From NCBI RefSeq assembly GCF_000520995.1, contig NZ_JACA01000007.1, forward strand, positions 62,001-126,000: a stretch of DNA of 64,000 nucleotides. The letters are read 5' to 3'. This document shows positions 54,636-62,994 of this stretch, one piece after another. Source of the DNA: Aquimarina macrocephali JAMB N27. Lineage in GTDB: Bacteria; Bacteroidota; Bacteroidia; Flavobacteriales; Flavobacteriaceae. Both the position numbers and the translations under genes were made by a program. The notes below the pieces were generated by a model. The model had not been told where the DNA came from. It searched no databases and saw only the letters and a program-made list of their open reading frames with translations. Within the stretch, counting starts at the first letter, position 1, and each line of letters opens with the position of its first letter.

Positions 54636-55946
54636 TTATCTAAATGCAAATTCTTCGTCATAAATATATTTCTTCGAAACATTTTTTTGTATTAATTGAT
54701 TTGTCATATTATCCTTTAAAGATTTAGGACCACAAATTAAATATGCTTTATCTGTATAAGAATTTAAATTTAAATTTTCTACTGTTAAATGGCCTGATTT
54801 TTTTGAACTCCATATCACAAATTCAAAATTCGGATTATCGTTTGAAATAGTTTCTAATTCTTCCTTGTAAACTGCCTCCTTTTCATTGTAAACACACCAA
54901 AACAGTTTTATTTTATTTGGATGTAAATCTTTAGAAAGTGACAAGAAAGGCGTAATTCCAATACCACCAGCAATCCATATTTGATCTTGCTCCTTGACAT
55001 ATTTTGAAGAAAAATGACCATAAGGACCCTCTACTAAAACTTGTTCTCCAATAGATAATTTTTCATTAATATCATTGGTGTAATCTCCAAGGCCTTTGAT
55101 TATAATTCTTAACTCATTGTCATAAGGGTGACTACTAATAGTAAATGGATGTTGCTCTTTCTTACTAATACTTGGAAAGTTGAAAAAAGCAAATTGACCC
55201 GCAGAATACTCTAATTTATCAGCCTTGGTTTTCATTATAATCTCTGTTATTCCATGACCTAAATTTTGAACAGTTTTAATTGTATACTTCAATTTCTTAT
55301 TAAAAAGATTAAAGAGGAAAGCTCTATAAAACCATGCAGCAATACCTATAAATGACATTCCAAAAACATAAACTCTCGTAATTGGCAATTCCTTTATAAG
55401 GCTGTTCACCATTAAACCATGAATTACAGCAAGAACATAGAAAGATCCCATTAGTTTATGGATGTTTATCCATTTATGATAAGGGATTTTTCTTTTGAAA
55501 AAAGGGACAGCCGAAAGTATAACGCCAAGTATAATTAAAATGAAAGCATAAAAGCCTAATGGTTTTCCAGGATTAAATTCTACTAAATCCCTTGGAACTA
55601 CTATGAAATGTAGCAGTAATAAGACAACGGCTATCACACCAGAGCGTCTATGAATGAGATACATTTTATCTAATCCTCCAAATAATTTTTCTACCCATTT
55701 TGCCCGAGTTGCCATTAAAAAATTAAAGGCAAAAACTGTAACTACCCAAGATGAAAACACCTCTCCTAAAATGCGATGTGTGTTTTTCCAAGACTCGTTG
55801 GTTAATTCTCCAAAGAGTAAGGTATCTGATGACACTTCCATGAATGAGCCCTTATAAAAGTATAAATCTACAGCCCAAAAAATGAAGTGAATGCTAATTA
55901 TGATAGGAAAATATATTTCCTGTTTGAGCATTTTCATATTTATCAT
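54636..55946 (-). CDS. Ferric-reductase-like membrane oxidoreductase (FNR-type)
   Basis: 436 aa. Six transmembrane helices (~10-210) with paired histidines for haem (HRRSGVIAVVLLLLHFIVVP and HKWINIHKLMGSFYVLAVIHG), then an FAD-binding domain (QHPFTISSHP) and an NAD(P)-binding domain (IWIAGGIGITPFLSL, YLICGPKSL). It moves electrons across the membrane, in NOX/ferric-reductase style; the acceptor is unknown. Operon position between a lipoprotein gene (9-bp gap) and the DUF1772 gene suggests one redox function. Confidence 0.85.
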   Translation of the reverse strand: MINMKMLKQEIYFPIIISIHFIFWAVDLYFYKGSFMEVSSDTLLFGELTNESWKNTHRILGEVFSSWVVTVFAFNFLMATRAKWVEKLFGGLDKMYLIHRRSGVIAVVLLLLHFIVVPRDLVEFNPGKPLGFYAFILIILGVILSAVPFFKRKIPYHKWINIHKLMGSFYVLAVIHGLMVNSLIKELPITRVYVFGMSFIGIAAWFYRAFLFNLFNKKLKYTIKTVQNLGHGITEIIMKTKADKLEYSAGQFAFFNFPSISKKEQHPFTISSHPYDNELRIIIKGLGDYTNDINEKLSIGEQVLVEGPYGHFSSKYVKEQDQIWIAGGIGITPFLSLSKDLHPNKIKLFWCVYNEKEAVYKEELETISNDNPNFEFVIWSSKKSGHLTVENLNLNSYTDKAYLICGPKSLKDNMTNQLIQKNVSKKYIYDEEFAFR

Positions 55947-55955
55947 GTTTACATA

Positions 55956-56714
55956 TTAGTTTTGCTCATATTTTCCCATCCAAAATACACCAACTTCATG
56001 GATTTTGTATGTGGCAATATTATCTTTAAAAAATGGAAGGGATTCACATATAGCTTTTGCATCTGCCTCAGAATTCGCATTAGCATAAAAAACAAAATCA
56101 GTTTCATTATTTGCTTTTTGAGTACCCTCAATATCAAAATATACATTCTCTACTTTACCTGATTTCCATAACTCTAACATTTTATCGTTTTGTACTTGAG
56201 TTAATTCATCTGTTGGTTTGCCAGTTGTTGCCCAAACTGTAACAAAAGATTTTGTCATACCACTTTCATGAATAGTTTTATGCTTCCTGTCTAACCATAA
56301 AGTGCCAATAGGATATAATTTATATGTTGCAATACCTTTTTTCACAACAGTTAAGTTGTTTAGAATGATTTCGGCAGATTCGTATGATTCAGCTTTTAAA
56401 GAAAAAGAAATATTAGGAAAATATGATAGTTTGCCCACTTTTGGATCACTATCATAATATGTATTTTCAACAATGCCTTTTTTCCAAAGTGATGTTAATT
56501 CATTGGATATTGTCGTTACATTATCTGAAACTAATTGTTCATCTGTTGTTGTCCAATTCCATACTACAGCATAGTTGTTTTTTCCAATTTCTGAAGTTTG
56601 TGTAGATGTTGATTCTACTGTTTCAGATTCGATTTCTTTCTTTGCTTCTTTTTTGGTGTTATTACAACCAAAAACAAGAAGACTTAGTGCTAAATAAAAG
56701 AATGTGTGTCTCAT
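55956..56714 (-). CDS. Lipoprotein with two tandem dimeric alpha/beta-barrel (YciI/muconolactone-isomerase-like) repeats
   Basis: 252 aa; a lipoprotein signal (FGC, Cys17) and a Glu/Lys/Thr/Ser-rich linker (~22-45). Two similar halves follow (~46-145 and ~152-250), each with the pattern VxxVW-W-TT, LxxLWKxGxVENxYxD, a FxxxAxSxxxAxxIxxxLxxxKxxIATYKxxxxGxxW. This is a duplicated ferredoxin-like alpha/beta-barrel domain. No catalytic residue is recognised. It lies between an AraC regulator and a ferric-reductase-like gene. Confidence 0.75.
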   Translation of the reverse strand: MRHTFFYLALSLLVFGCNNTKKEAKKEIESETVESTSTQTSEIGKNNYAVVWNWTTTDEQLVSDNVTTISNELTSLWKKGIVENTYYDSDPKVGKLSYFPNISFSLKAESYESAEIILNNLTVVKKGIATYKLYPIGTLWLDRKHKTIHESGMTKSFVTVWATTGKPTDELTQVQNDKMLELWKSGKVENVYFDIEGTQKANNETDFVFYANANSEADAKAICESLPFFKDNIATYKIHEVGVFWMGKYEQN

Positions 56715-56736
56715 AAGAAATAAATTTTTTACAAAT

Positions 56737-57495
56737 CTATTTCTTCGATATTCTTTTTAATTGTATAAAACGGTCGTTTTGTTGTTTGTGAAGTGATCTA
56801 GGTGTTTCTCCTGTATGTTTTTTAATTTCTCGAATGAAGTGAGGTTGGTCAAAAAATCCTTCTTCAGGGTAAAATTCACCTTCTCGAATTTGAAGATAAG
56901 CTTGGTAACATTTTTGAATATTTAAGTACTTCTTTAAAGAAACACCTACATATTTATTTAAGTAGCGATTAATCTGTCTATTAGTCCAATATATTTGATT
57001 AGACACTTCTATTGCAGGAATACTTCCATTCATTTTATCAAGTAGCTGTGATAGCCTAAGTTTATTTCCTGGTATTGTTTTTTGTGGTTTAATTGACTGG
57101 AGTTCCTTTTGCCACTGCTCAACGATTACTTCAAAACTAGATAAATCAAATTTATCTGCATTTAAGTAATTTAAATCCAACTGGTATATGTTTTGTATAA
57201 TTGATGCAACTTCTCTATTTAAAAGAAATTCAGGTGCTAAAATTTTTAGTCTAACACCTACAGATGTGGCATTTGGTGCGAATGAAAATTCTTTTTCATC
57301 TAACCATAAACCAGTCATAAAATAAGAGATGATTTTTTGATTTTTAATCAGCATCACTATTTTAAAATAACTATCAGGAACAATGGTAGTTTTCTCTACG
57401 GTATCTGAATTGTTTTGGTGCATCCAAAAAGAATGAACGAAGTCTTTTAATTCCTCATTTGGCAGTATCTCTTTGTATGTACTTTTTTCGTTCAT
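56737..57495 (-). CDS. AraC-family transcriptional regulator
   Basis: 252 aa. An N-terminal ~130-residue ligand-binding-like domain (NEELKDFVHSFWMHQN, FSFAPNATSVGVRLK; DUF6597 type) is followed by a two-helix-turn-helix AraC domain ending FDQPHFIREIKKHTGETPRSLHKQ. It is the first gene of the leftward operon, so it probably controls the lipoprotein/reductase/DUF1772 genes behind it (22-bp gap). The effector is unknown. Confidence 0.85.
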   Translation of the reverse strand: MNEKSTYKEILPNEELKDFVHSFWMHQNNSDTVEKTTIVPDSYFKIVMLIKNQKIISYFMTGLWLDEKEFSFAPNATSVGVRLKILAPEFLLNREVASIIQNIYQLDLNYLNADKFDLSSFEVIVEQWQKELQSIKPQKTIPGNKLRLSQLLDKMNGSIPAIEVSNQIYWTNRQINRYLNKYVGVSLKKYLNIQKCYQAYLQIREGEFYPEEGFFDQPHFIREIKKHTGETPRSLHKQQNDRFIQLKRISKK

Positions 57496-57499
57496 AATG

Positions 57500-57555
57500 T
57501 GTTACAACGATTTGAATAAGCACCTGTTTTAATGTCGTTTATTTTTTTGTTATAA
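57500..57555. repeat. Cassette-boundary element (short form) overlapping the GNAT gene end
   Basis: GTTACAACGATTTGAATAAGC ... GTTTTAATGTCGTTTAT ... TTTTTGTTATAAG shares its central ~20 bases with the element at 53758-53815. Its left arm lies within 5 bp of the AraC start and its right arm encodes the last five codons of the GNAT protein. Confidence 0.55.
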
Positions 57556-58066
57556 GTTTTTTGTCACACCAATACCAAGCAACATCTTCACTTCCAGGTT
57601 CATAAGGTGCAAATTTATCAAATTCCATCCCAACTTTTTCCATTACTCTTATAGATGCTTTATTTTCTTTCATAGCAATTGCTATTATCCGTCCTAATTC
57701 GAGTTTATCAAATCCGTATGTCAAAATTGCGTGAGATGCTTCTGTTGCAAAACCCATCCCCCAATATTTAGATGAGAATCTATAACCAAGATCAATTTCA
57801 TCAAATTCAGGCAGGTATGCTAAACCAGCCCAGCCAACAAACTGCATTCCATTTTTTAGAAAGGTAGCCCATCTTCCATATCCATACTTTTTATAGTCGT
57901 AAATTCTTGTCTGTATTGCCTGTTCCATTTCTTCTATAGATTCAACCAGAGGTTCTCCCGTATACTTTTGTACGTCAGAATTAGAATGCAACTGAAACAT
58001 TTCCTCTTTATCATCCAAAGTAATTTCCTTTAACAATAATCTTTCTGTTTCTATTAAGGTTTTCAT
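57539..58066 (-). CDS. GNAT N-acetyltransferase (RimJ/RimL type)
   Basis: 175 aa. It starts TERLLLKEITLDDKEEMF, the usual RimJ/RimL opening, with acetyl-CoA-binding segment GYRFSSKYWGMGFATEASHAIL and the AIAMKENKASIRVMEKVGM block. The acceptor (protein or small molecule) is unknown. Single-gene module between two palindromic elements; the last codons lie within the right element. Confidence 0.88.
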   Translation of the reverse strand: MKTLIETERLLLKEITLDDKEEMFQLHSNSDVQKYTGEPLVESIEEMEQAIQTRIYDYKKYGYGRWATFLKNGMQFVGWAGLAYLPEFDEIDLGYRFSSKYWGMGFATEASHAILTYGFDKLELGRIIAIAMKENKASIRVMEKVGMEFDKFAPYEPGSEDVAWYWCDKKLITKK

Positions 58067-58077
58067 TTTATTGCTTA

Positions 58078-58243
58078 TAACGTTTCATATATGTGCCGTA
58101 ACAGAGTAAGATATTACCTAGCCTTGACATTATTTATGCATTGATTGCTATGTTTTTTGTTTTGCAAGCTACGCCATCATAAATATACAAAGACCTTTCG
58201 GTTTAGCCTCAATCAGCTATGATCACATATAAGAGGTGTTACC
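58078..58243. repeat. Cassette-boundary palindrome (long form)
   Basis: TAACGTTTCATATATGTG (58079-58096) is complementary with mismatches to CACATATAAGAGGTGTTA (58225-58242). The interior has AAAGACCTTTCGGTTTAG, related to AGACCTTTGGATTAAG in the elements at 61258 and 63160. It starts 12 bp before the GNAT start. Confidence 0.6.
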
Positions 58244-58300
58244 CAAAATTATTTATCCATTCGACTAAATTCAATTCTTTCTATTTTACAATTCCCTAAG

Positions 58301-58501
58301 TTAGTCCTTGCACTGGTGAGTTTGGTTTGGAGAAATAAACAAGGTCTTCTTTTTTATCCAATTCCTATTTGTGTCTTTCCATAAAAATAAATCATTGATA
58401 CATAGTATTAACTGAATCATTGGATGTTGATGTTCAGAAATACCTGTATTATTACTTCCTAAGAAAAGAGAAGTTTCTTTCCAGATAATTAAATGATTCA
58501 T
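58301..58501 (-). pseudogene. Fragment of an AraC-type regulator (cupin part only)
   Basis: 66 codons, MNHLIIWKET to TLFISPNQTHQCKD. The pattern GISEHQHPMIQLILCIND followed by FISPNQTHQ is that of the cupin N-domain of AraC-family proteins; the rest of the cupin and the DNA-binding domain are absent. It is bounded on both sides by palindromic elements, so the fragment itself occupies a module. Confidence 0.5.
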
Positions 58502-58507
58502 TTGTCA

Positions 58508-58645
58508 ATTATTGCCAACGGTCTCGTATAACCACTAGTTACGGGTATAAAGTTAATTAATTTTCAGATTAAACACTGACTTTAGTAATTCTGAGTGGAT
58601 TCAGACATAGTCGAATCCGCCGTAATTGCAGTTATACATTGTTCG
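58508..58645. repeat. Cassette-boundary palindrome (long form) overlapping the DoxX gene end
   Basis: GCCAACGGTCTCGTATAACC plus TAGTTACGG (58513-58543) pairs imperfectly with CCGTAATTGCAGTTATAC plus ATTGTTCG (58620-58645). The right arm contains the stop codon and last four codons of the DoxX gene. Confidence 0.6.
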
Positions 58646-59099
58646 TAGTAGTTTGTGTTTTAGTTTTCATTTTTCTACCTAATAGTAAGTAATCTAAAGA
58701 AAAGTAACCTCCTCCACTTATTAATAAACTGGTGTAGCCAATTAAATAAATAGTACTTTTTTCTTGAAAAATAAAACCTTTTCCTCCATTAATTATCCAA
58801 GTTGCAACAATCATTGTAATAATCAATGGAACACAACTCCACCTTGTAAACAGCCCAATTATTAAAAATAAAGAACAAAAGAATTCGGCAAACACAACAA
58901 GACTTAAACTTGTGACGATACCCACTCCCAAAGGGTCAGCAAATTCGGAACTAATTTCACTGAAATTGATAAGTCTTGGATACCCATGTAAATAAATCAT
59001 AGAAAATGATATCCCAATCCTTAACATAAGTAAACCAAAACTGACACTTATTTCAGAGGTAGTCCAAATCGATTTGTTCAAAAATGATAGTGATTTCAT
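58632..59099 (-). CDS. DoxX-family membrane protein
   Basis: 155 aa with four hydrophobic helices. Typical DoxX pattern: LLMLRIGISFSMIYLHGYPRL, FAEFFCSLFLIIGLFTRWSCVPLII and a C-terminal SLLISGGGYFSLDYLL. DoxX proteins are membrane partners of oxidoreductases or quinone-linked systems. Its start is 3 bp after the dioxygenase-like lipoprotein gene, in a LytTR / lipoprotein / DoxX module. Confidence 0.85.
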   Translation of the reverse strand: MKSLSFLNKSIWTTSEISVSFGLLMLRIGISFSMIYLHGYPRLINFSEISSEFADPLGVGIVTSLSLVVFAEFFCSLFLIIGLFTRWSCVPLIITMIVATWIINGGKGFIFQEKSTIYLIGYTSLLISGGGYFSLDYLLLGRKMKTKTQTTTNNV

Positions 59100-59102
59100 A
59101 CC

Positions 59103-59762
59103 TTAATCTTCAAATTTTTCCAGTATAATATTCCTTGTACCTCTTAAAATATTGTTTTCATCCTTTGTTAAGGTTACAATGTTGGAGAACCCTCCGTTTC
59201 TCTCGATTTTATCTTTATATCCATTCACTCTAGGGTCATCAGAAAACCATAGTCCGGTTAGCCAATACTCAGGATAGTCAGGGGCTTCAATATTATAATG
59301 GATGTGTGCTGGTTCTCCGTCATGACTGTGATAGGGAGCAGGCCGAATAGTCTCAAGTTCATACCTGCCATTTGAATCTGTTTTCATCCATCCTCTCAAG
59401 TATCCATGGTATTTACCATTTCCCTTTTCATTTCCTCTTTTGGGATAGACCCCTTTAGTATTGGTGTGATGAACGTAAACAATAACATCTTTTGCAGGCG
59501 TTTTACCATCAGGGAAATATACCGTTCCCGAAATAATAAGCTTGTTTCCTGATTCTCCTTTTGGAGGGATAATGGTTCTCCAAGAAACATTTTCCGGAAC
59601 TTCAAAAGTTCCGCACCAGTTACATTTTTTTTGATTGGTGCTTTCTGTGGAAATTTCTGTTTTTAAATTCTTGTCACGTTTTTTGGGGGATTGTGAACAA
59701 GCATTTAGAGTAATGAATAAACCTGCAATGCATAACGCTATTGTGCCTTTCTTATAAATCAT
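59103..59762 (-). CDS. Lipoprotein with intradiol-dioxygenase-like domain
   Basis: 219 aa; a lipoprotein signal (NAC, Cys22). The body has the intradiol dioxygenase beta-sandwich pattern: ISGTVYFPDGKTPAKDVIVYVHHTN, YLRGWMKTDSNGRYELETIRPAPY, HIHYNIEAPDYPEYWLTGLWF. Catechol intradiol enzymes use two Tyr and two His for Fe(III); His in AHIHYN and Tyr residues are present, but a complete set is not certain. It is on the cell surface or periplasm, unlike classical cytoplasmic catechol dioxygenases. Pair with the DoxX gene. Confidence 0.8.
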   Translation of the reverse strand: MIYKKGTIALCIAGLFITLNACSQSPKKRDKNLKTEISTESTNQKKCNWCGTFEVPENVSWRTIIPPKGESGNKLIISGTVYFPDGKTPAKDVIVYVHHTNTKGVYPKRGNEKGNGKYHGYLRGWMKTDSNGRYELETIRPAPYHSHDGEPAHIHYNIEAPDYPEYWLTGLWFSDDPRVNGYKDKIERNGGFSNIVTLTKDENNILRGTRNIILEKFED

Positions 59763-59857
59763 TGTTTTAAATTTTATTGAACATCAAAAGTCCAAAAAAT
59801 CTAATGTATTGAAAAGGCAACCACCTGTAAATAGGCTTACTGGAGTGGTTTTAGAAC

Positions 59858-60679
59858 TTAGTGGTTTAATAGTTCACTCCAATTTTGACGATAGTGTCTG
59901 CTGAACCTTATGGATTGGCCATTGGATAAAACACCATCATAATCACCATTCTTTCTTGATTTTAATTCTGTTATGTGGTTTTTATTGATAATTACTGAAC
60001 GATGAACTCTTAAAAAGGTTTGAGGGTCTAATAAGTCTCCTAGTTTTTTTAAACTCTCATCATGCAAAATTTTTTGACCAGTTGTATGTATCATTGTATA
60101 GGGTCTGTCTGTTTCAATAAATAGGATTGTAAAAATGTCAATCTTTACTCTACGAATACCATTTTTAACAGTAATGGTCTTATTGGTCTTTTGATTTTGG
60201 AAGTTTTTGTTTAACTGTTTTTTTCTTTTAAGATAGTCAAAAACAAAAGGACTAAATAAATAGACAATAATTGTTATATGTAATTGATTTGAGACTACAT
60301 TTTTAAGTATTGTTAAAAAACGGTGAGGTACAGAATAGATAAGATTACTTCCTAAAATAAAAATTGAAGTAAAAATAAATATATGTAGTACACTAAATAT
60401 AAATCCAGTACTTAAAGAGTAAAGTACTTTGCTAGTTAGGGATTTGAATTGAACTTTATTGTAAAAGAAATTTGCAATTTTTATAAATGGAATAAATAAA
60501 AGCCAATAAATATTATAGAGCATAGTATCAGTCCAATAAAAACCAGTAGGTTTAATTTTGGAGAAAACGTAGTCCTGAAAAATTGCTAACCCATAAAGTA
60601 CAACACAAAATACAACCAATGTTCCAAAATTTGGATGTAGGAGTTTGTTTATTGTTTTATTAAGTTTTTGTTTTATCAC
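59858..60679 (-). CDS. LytTR-domain transcriptional regulator with membrane N-domain
   Basis: 273 aa; it opens with GTG at 60679, as no ATG is available. Four hydrophobic helices (~15-155) are followed by a LytTR DNA-binding domain (RVKIDIFTILFIETDRPYTM, LGDLLDPQTFLRVHRSVIIN, SRKNGDYDGVLSNGQSIRFS). It is a membrane-bound one-component regulator without a receiver domain. It probably regulates the downstream lipoprotein-DoxX pair (95-bp gap). Confidence 0.85.
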   Translation of the reverse strand: MIKQKLNKTINKLLHPNFGTLVVFCVVLYGLAIFQDYVFSKIKPTGFYWTDTMLYNIYWLLFIPFIKIANFFYNKVQFKSLTSKVLYSLSTGFIFSVLHIFIFTSIFILGSNLIYSVPHRFLTILKNVVSNQLHITIIVYLFSPFVFDYLKRKKQLNKNFQNQKTNKTITVKNGIRRVKIDIFTILFIETDRPYTMIHTTGQKILHDESLKKLGDLLDPQTFLRVHRSVIINKNHITELKSRKNGDYDGVLSNGQSIRFSRHYRQNWSELLNH

Positions 60680-60696
60680 CTCTTTTTGAGAGTTAC

Positions 60697-60829
60697 TACC
60701 AACGTGTTTGTATATGGAAAGTTGCGTGTTTGTGTGCGAAGAATTTCCTTCGGAAATTCACACGTAGCAAACGTACAACGACCTTTGCTTAATTCTAACT
60801 CCTGCAATTTTTTATACTGTATTGGCAAC
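60697..60829. repeat. Cassette-boundary palindrome with an inner hairpin
   Basis: TACCAACGTGTTTGTATATGG with AAGTTGC (60697-60725) pairs imperfectly with GCAATTTTTTATACTGTATTGGCA (60804-60827). An inner perfect stem GAATTTCC / GGAAATTC around TTC lies at 60741-60759. It contains GACCTTTGCTTAATTC, similar to the motif in the other long elements. Confidence 0.6.
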
Positions 60830-60835
60830 TGGTTT

Positions 60836-61231
60836 TTATTTTATTTTAACTGAACCTGAACAAACATCTCCTTCCTCAACTCCAATTAACCAAACTTTTA
60901 ATTTTTCAATTCGCTCTTCAGTCAGTTCTTTCAAAAAATAAGAAACGCACATTGGGTAAACACTTCCATACTCGGTTTGTTTATTTTTAACAGGGAATTT
61001 CATTTCCAATTCAGCATCTCTGTAAGAAATCCAAATTCTTTGTGTTTTTTTAAGTCGGTCAATAAAAATTGTGTCAGATTTATATTCTGTCAGTATATTT
61101 TGATAAACTTCATTAAGTTCTATATCCGCTTTTTGATATTCGTTATTCGCATCTTTATTCATTTCCGATTGAGTCTGCGAAAAACAAGTCAATTTAAAAG
61201 TCAAAAATAATATTAAAAATAATCGGTTCAT
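60836..61231 (-). CDS. LprI-type lysozyme-inhibitor-like protein
   Basis: 131 aa with a signal peptide (cleavage after ~residue 18, CFSQ). The mature part matches the LprI family pattern: MNKDANNEYQKADIELNEVY, FIDRLKKTQRIWISYRDAEL and GSVYPMCVSYFLKELTEERI. LprI in mycobacteria binds lysozyme; the role of most relatives is unproven. Single-gene module between two palindromes. Confidence 0.82.
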   Translation of the reverse strand: MNRLFLILFLTFKLTCFSQTQSEMNKDANNEYQKADIELNEVYQNILTEYKSDTIFIDRLKKTQRIWISYRDAELEMKFPVKNKQTEYGSVYPMCVSYFLKELTEERIEKLKVWLIGVEEGDVCSGSVKIK

Positions 61232-61257
61232 TTTTCAGTGTTTTGTTTCTTTAGCTT

Positions 61258-61457
61258 GTTGCCAATGCTTCGAGTAAGAAATGTAGGGCAATTGATAAGC
61301 GATACAATTCGGATTGGTACTAAGCCAAATATAAATATTTTGCTTTTATCTTTTTCTCATAAACGTCAAATTTTATATTTGGCGACTTTACAAATAACAT
61401 AGACCTTTGGATTAAGCACAAAAAACTTATGTTTTCTTATACATTGTTGGCAACTTG
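61258..61457. repeat. Cassette-boundary palindrome, 200 bp, near-identical to the one at 63160
   Basis: GTTGCCAATGCTTCGAGTAAGAAAT (61258-61282) is complementary with mismatches to TTTCTTATACATTGTTGGCAAC (61433-61454). An inner pair GCCAAATATAAA / TTTTATATTTGGC adds a second stem. Long stretches (GTAAGAAATGTAGGGCA, GACTTTACAAATAACA, AGACCTTTGGATTAA) recur in the element on the other side of the next gene. Confidence 0.7.
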
Positions 61458-61515
61458 CTTTTAAGTTCTGCTTGGTTTTAGTCTATTGATTTAACTTGTC
61501 TATTTAAGCTAAATA

Positions 61516-62994
61516 TTAATTCTTTTCAGCCTTTTTCTTTCTAATTACTATTATGACCAAAATAAGCAAGAGCAAACAAAATAGAATGAAACTATCCCCA
61601 ATCATAGAATATATTGTCTTCGTTCCTTTTGTCGGTAGTTGTGTTATCAGTACTTTATCATTATCGGTAAAATGATCCATTTCACTAATCACTTTTCCTG
61701 TATAATCTGTGCCAATTGATAGACCAAGACTAGTTTGACGAATAAAATTAAAACCTTGCTCAATCGCTCTAAATTTTGACATATCTGTATGAATTGGGTC
61801 AATTTCTTTCCAATCATTGCTTGGGGCTAACAGAATGTCAGAGCCCTTCGCCTCTTTTAAATAATTTGGAAAATCCATATCGAAGCATATTGCCCCTGCA
61901 ATAGTTCCGTACTCAGTTTCTATTTTTTGGATTCCAGTAGCTTTATTATTGCTAATTGAGGTCTCTGCACCAGGAACTGAAATACCTTTCCAATAATCAA
62001 TGACTTTTTTTCCGTCGTTGTCGAATAAAACAAATTTATTTTCAAGAAATTTAGTATTTAAAGGGTCGATTACTGCTACTCCTAAACCCAAATAGAAGTT
62101 TTGCTTTAACGCTACTTGGCTTGCTTTTTCATAAAGCTCCTTTTCATCTTCTTTTAATATTATACTATTGCCTTCTGCCCAAAAAACTATTTTTGCTCCA
62201 GCTTCTGCCTCTTTAACACTTCTATCAAATAAATTTTGATTCAATTTAGATGTGTTTTTTCTAGTTTCTACTTTAACATCATTTTCAGTTTCTTTGTTGT
62301 TTAATCCTTGAATATCAACCAAAACTTTAAGACTATCTAATGCAGAAATAGAAGCTATTCTAATAGTTTCAGAATTGGGTTTTTGAAATTGCACACGATA
62401 ACCACCATAAATGAATGTTAAACCTAAAACTATACTATAAATAAGTGCTCCTTTTTTTACATTTCTCCAGTCATTTCTTTGCTCATAAACCCAATTACTA
62501 ACAGAGGCAAACCAAGTAATTAAAAATGTAATATAACCCATCCCAAAAACAGAAATAGATTGTAATAGAACATTTTGTGTTTGCTGTGAATATGCGAAAT
62601 GACCCCAAGTGCCATATTGATTAAATAGGTGATAAACATATTCAATTAAAACAACTGAACATGGAAATATTAAGGTGCTTAAAAAGGATTTTCTTTTTTT
62701 TGAAAAAAATGAATCAATTAAATATGGTAATGAAGCAAGCAAACCAAAAATTGTAGAAATAATAATAGAGACAATAAGAGGTAAAAAAGGGACGACATCA
62801 AAGCCAATAAAATAACCTACTGTTATTACCAAGAAGGCTAGTAAAAACCCTTGCCATCTCTTTAATTTCCGAACAGCAAAAAGAAGCATTGCTATAAAAA
62901 TCCAAATGGCAAAGAAGACAGCATATTGTCCGTTAGAAAATACAGAGAATAATAATAAGATTGATACGAATGTTATTTTTCTAGTAAGTTTCAT
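61516..62994 (-). CDS. Apolipoprotein N-acyltransferase-like (Lnt/nitrilase-type) membrane protein
   Basis: 492 aa. N-terminal ~180 residues hold six hydrophobic helices; the rest is a carbon-nitrogen hydrolase domain. Nitrilase triad positions: Glu in VFWAEGN, Lys in VIDYWKGISVPGAE region and Cys in AGAICFDMDFP. Lnt transfers an acyl chain to the N-terminal Cys of lipoproteins. The order of helices and catalytic domain matches Lnt, but the protein lies in a cassette-like module outside any lipoprotein-processing operon, so it may be a second, specialised copy. Flanked on both sides by near-identical palindromes. Confidence 0.82.
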   Translation of the reverse strand: MKLTRKITFVSILLLFSVFSNGQYAVFFAIWIFIAMLLFAVRKLKRWQGFLLAFLVITVGYFIGFDVVPFLPLIVSIIISTIFGLLASLPYLIDSFFSKKRKSFLSTLIFPCSVVLIEYVYHLFNQYGTWGHFAYSQQTQNVLLQSISVFGMGYITFLITWFASVSNWVYEQRNDWRNVKKGALIYSIVLGLTFIYGGYRVQFQKPNSETIRIASISALDSLKVLVDIQGLNNKETENDVKVETRKNTSKLNQNLFDRSVKEAEAGAKIVFWAEGNSIILKEDEKELYEKASQVALKQNFYLGLGVAVIDPLNTKFLENKFVLFDNDGKKVIDYWKGISVPGAETSISNNKATGIQKIETEYGTIAGAICFDMDFPNYLKEAKGSDILLAPSNDWKEIDPIHTDMSKFRAIEQGFNFIRQTSLGLSIGTDYTGKVISEMDHFTDNDKVLITQLPTKGTKTIYSMIGDSFILFCLLLLILVIIVIRKKKAEKN

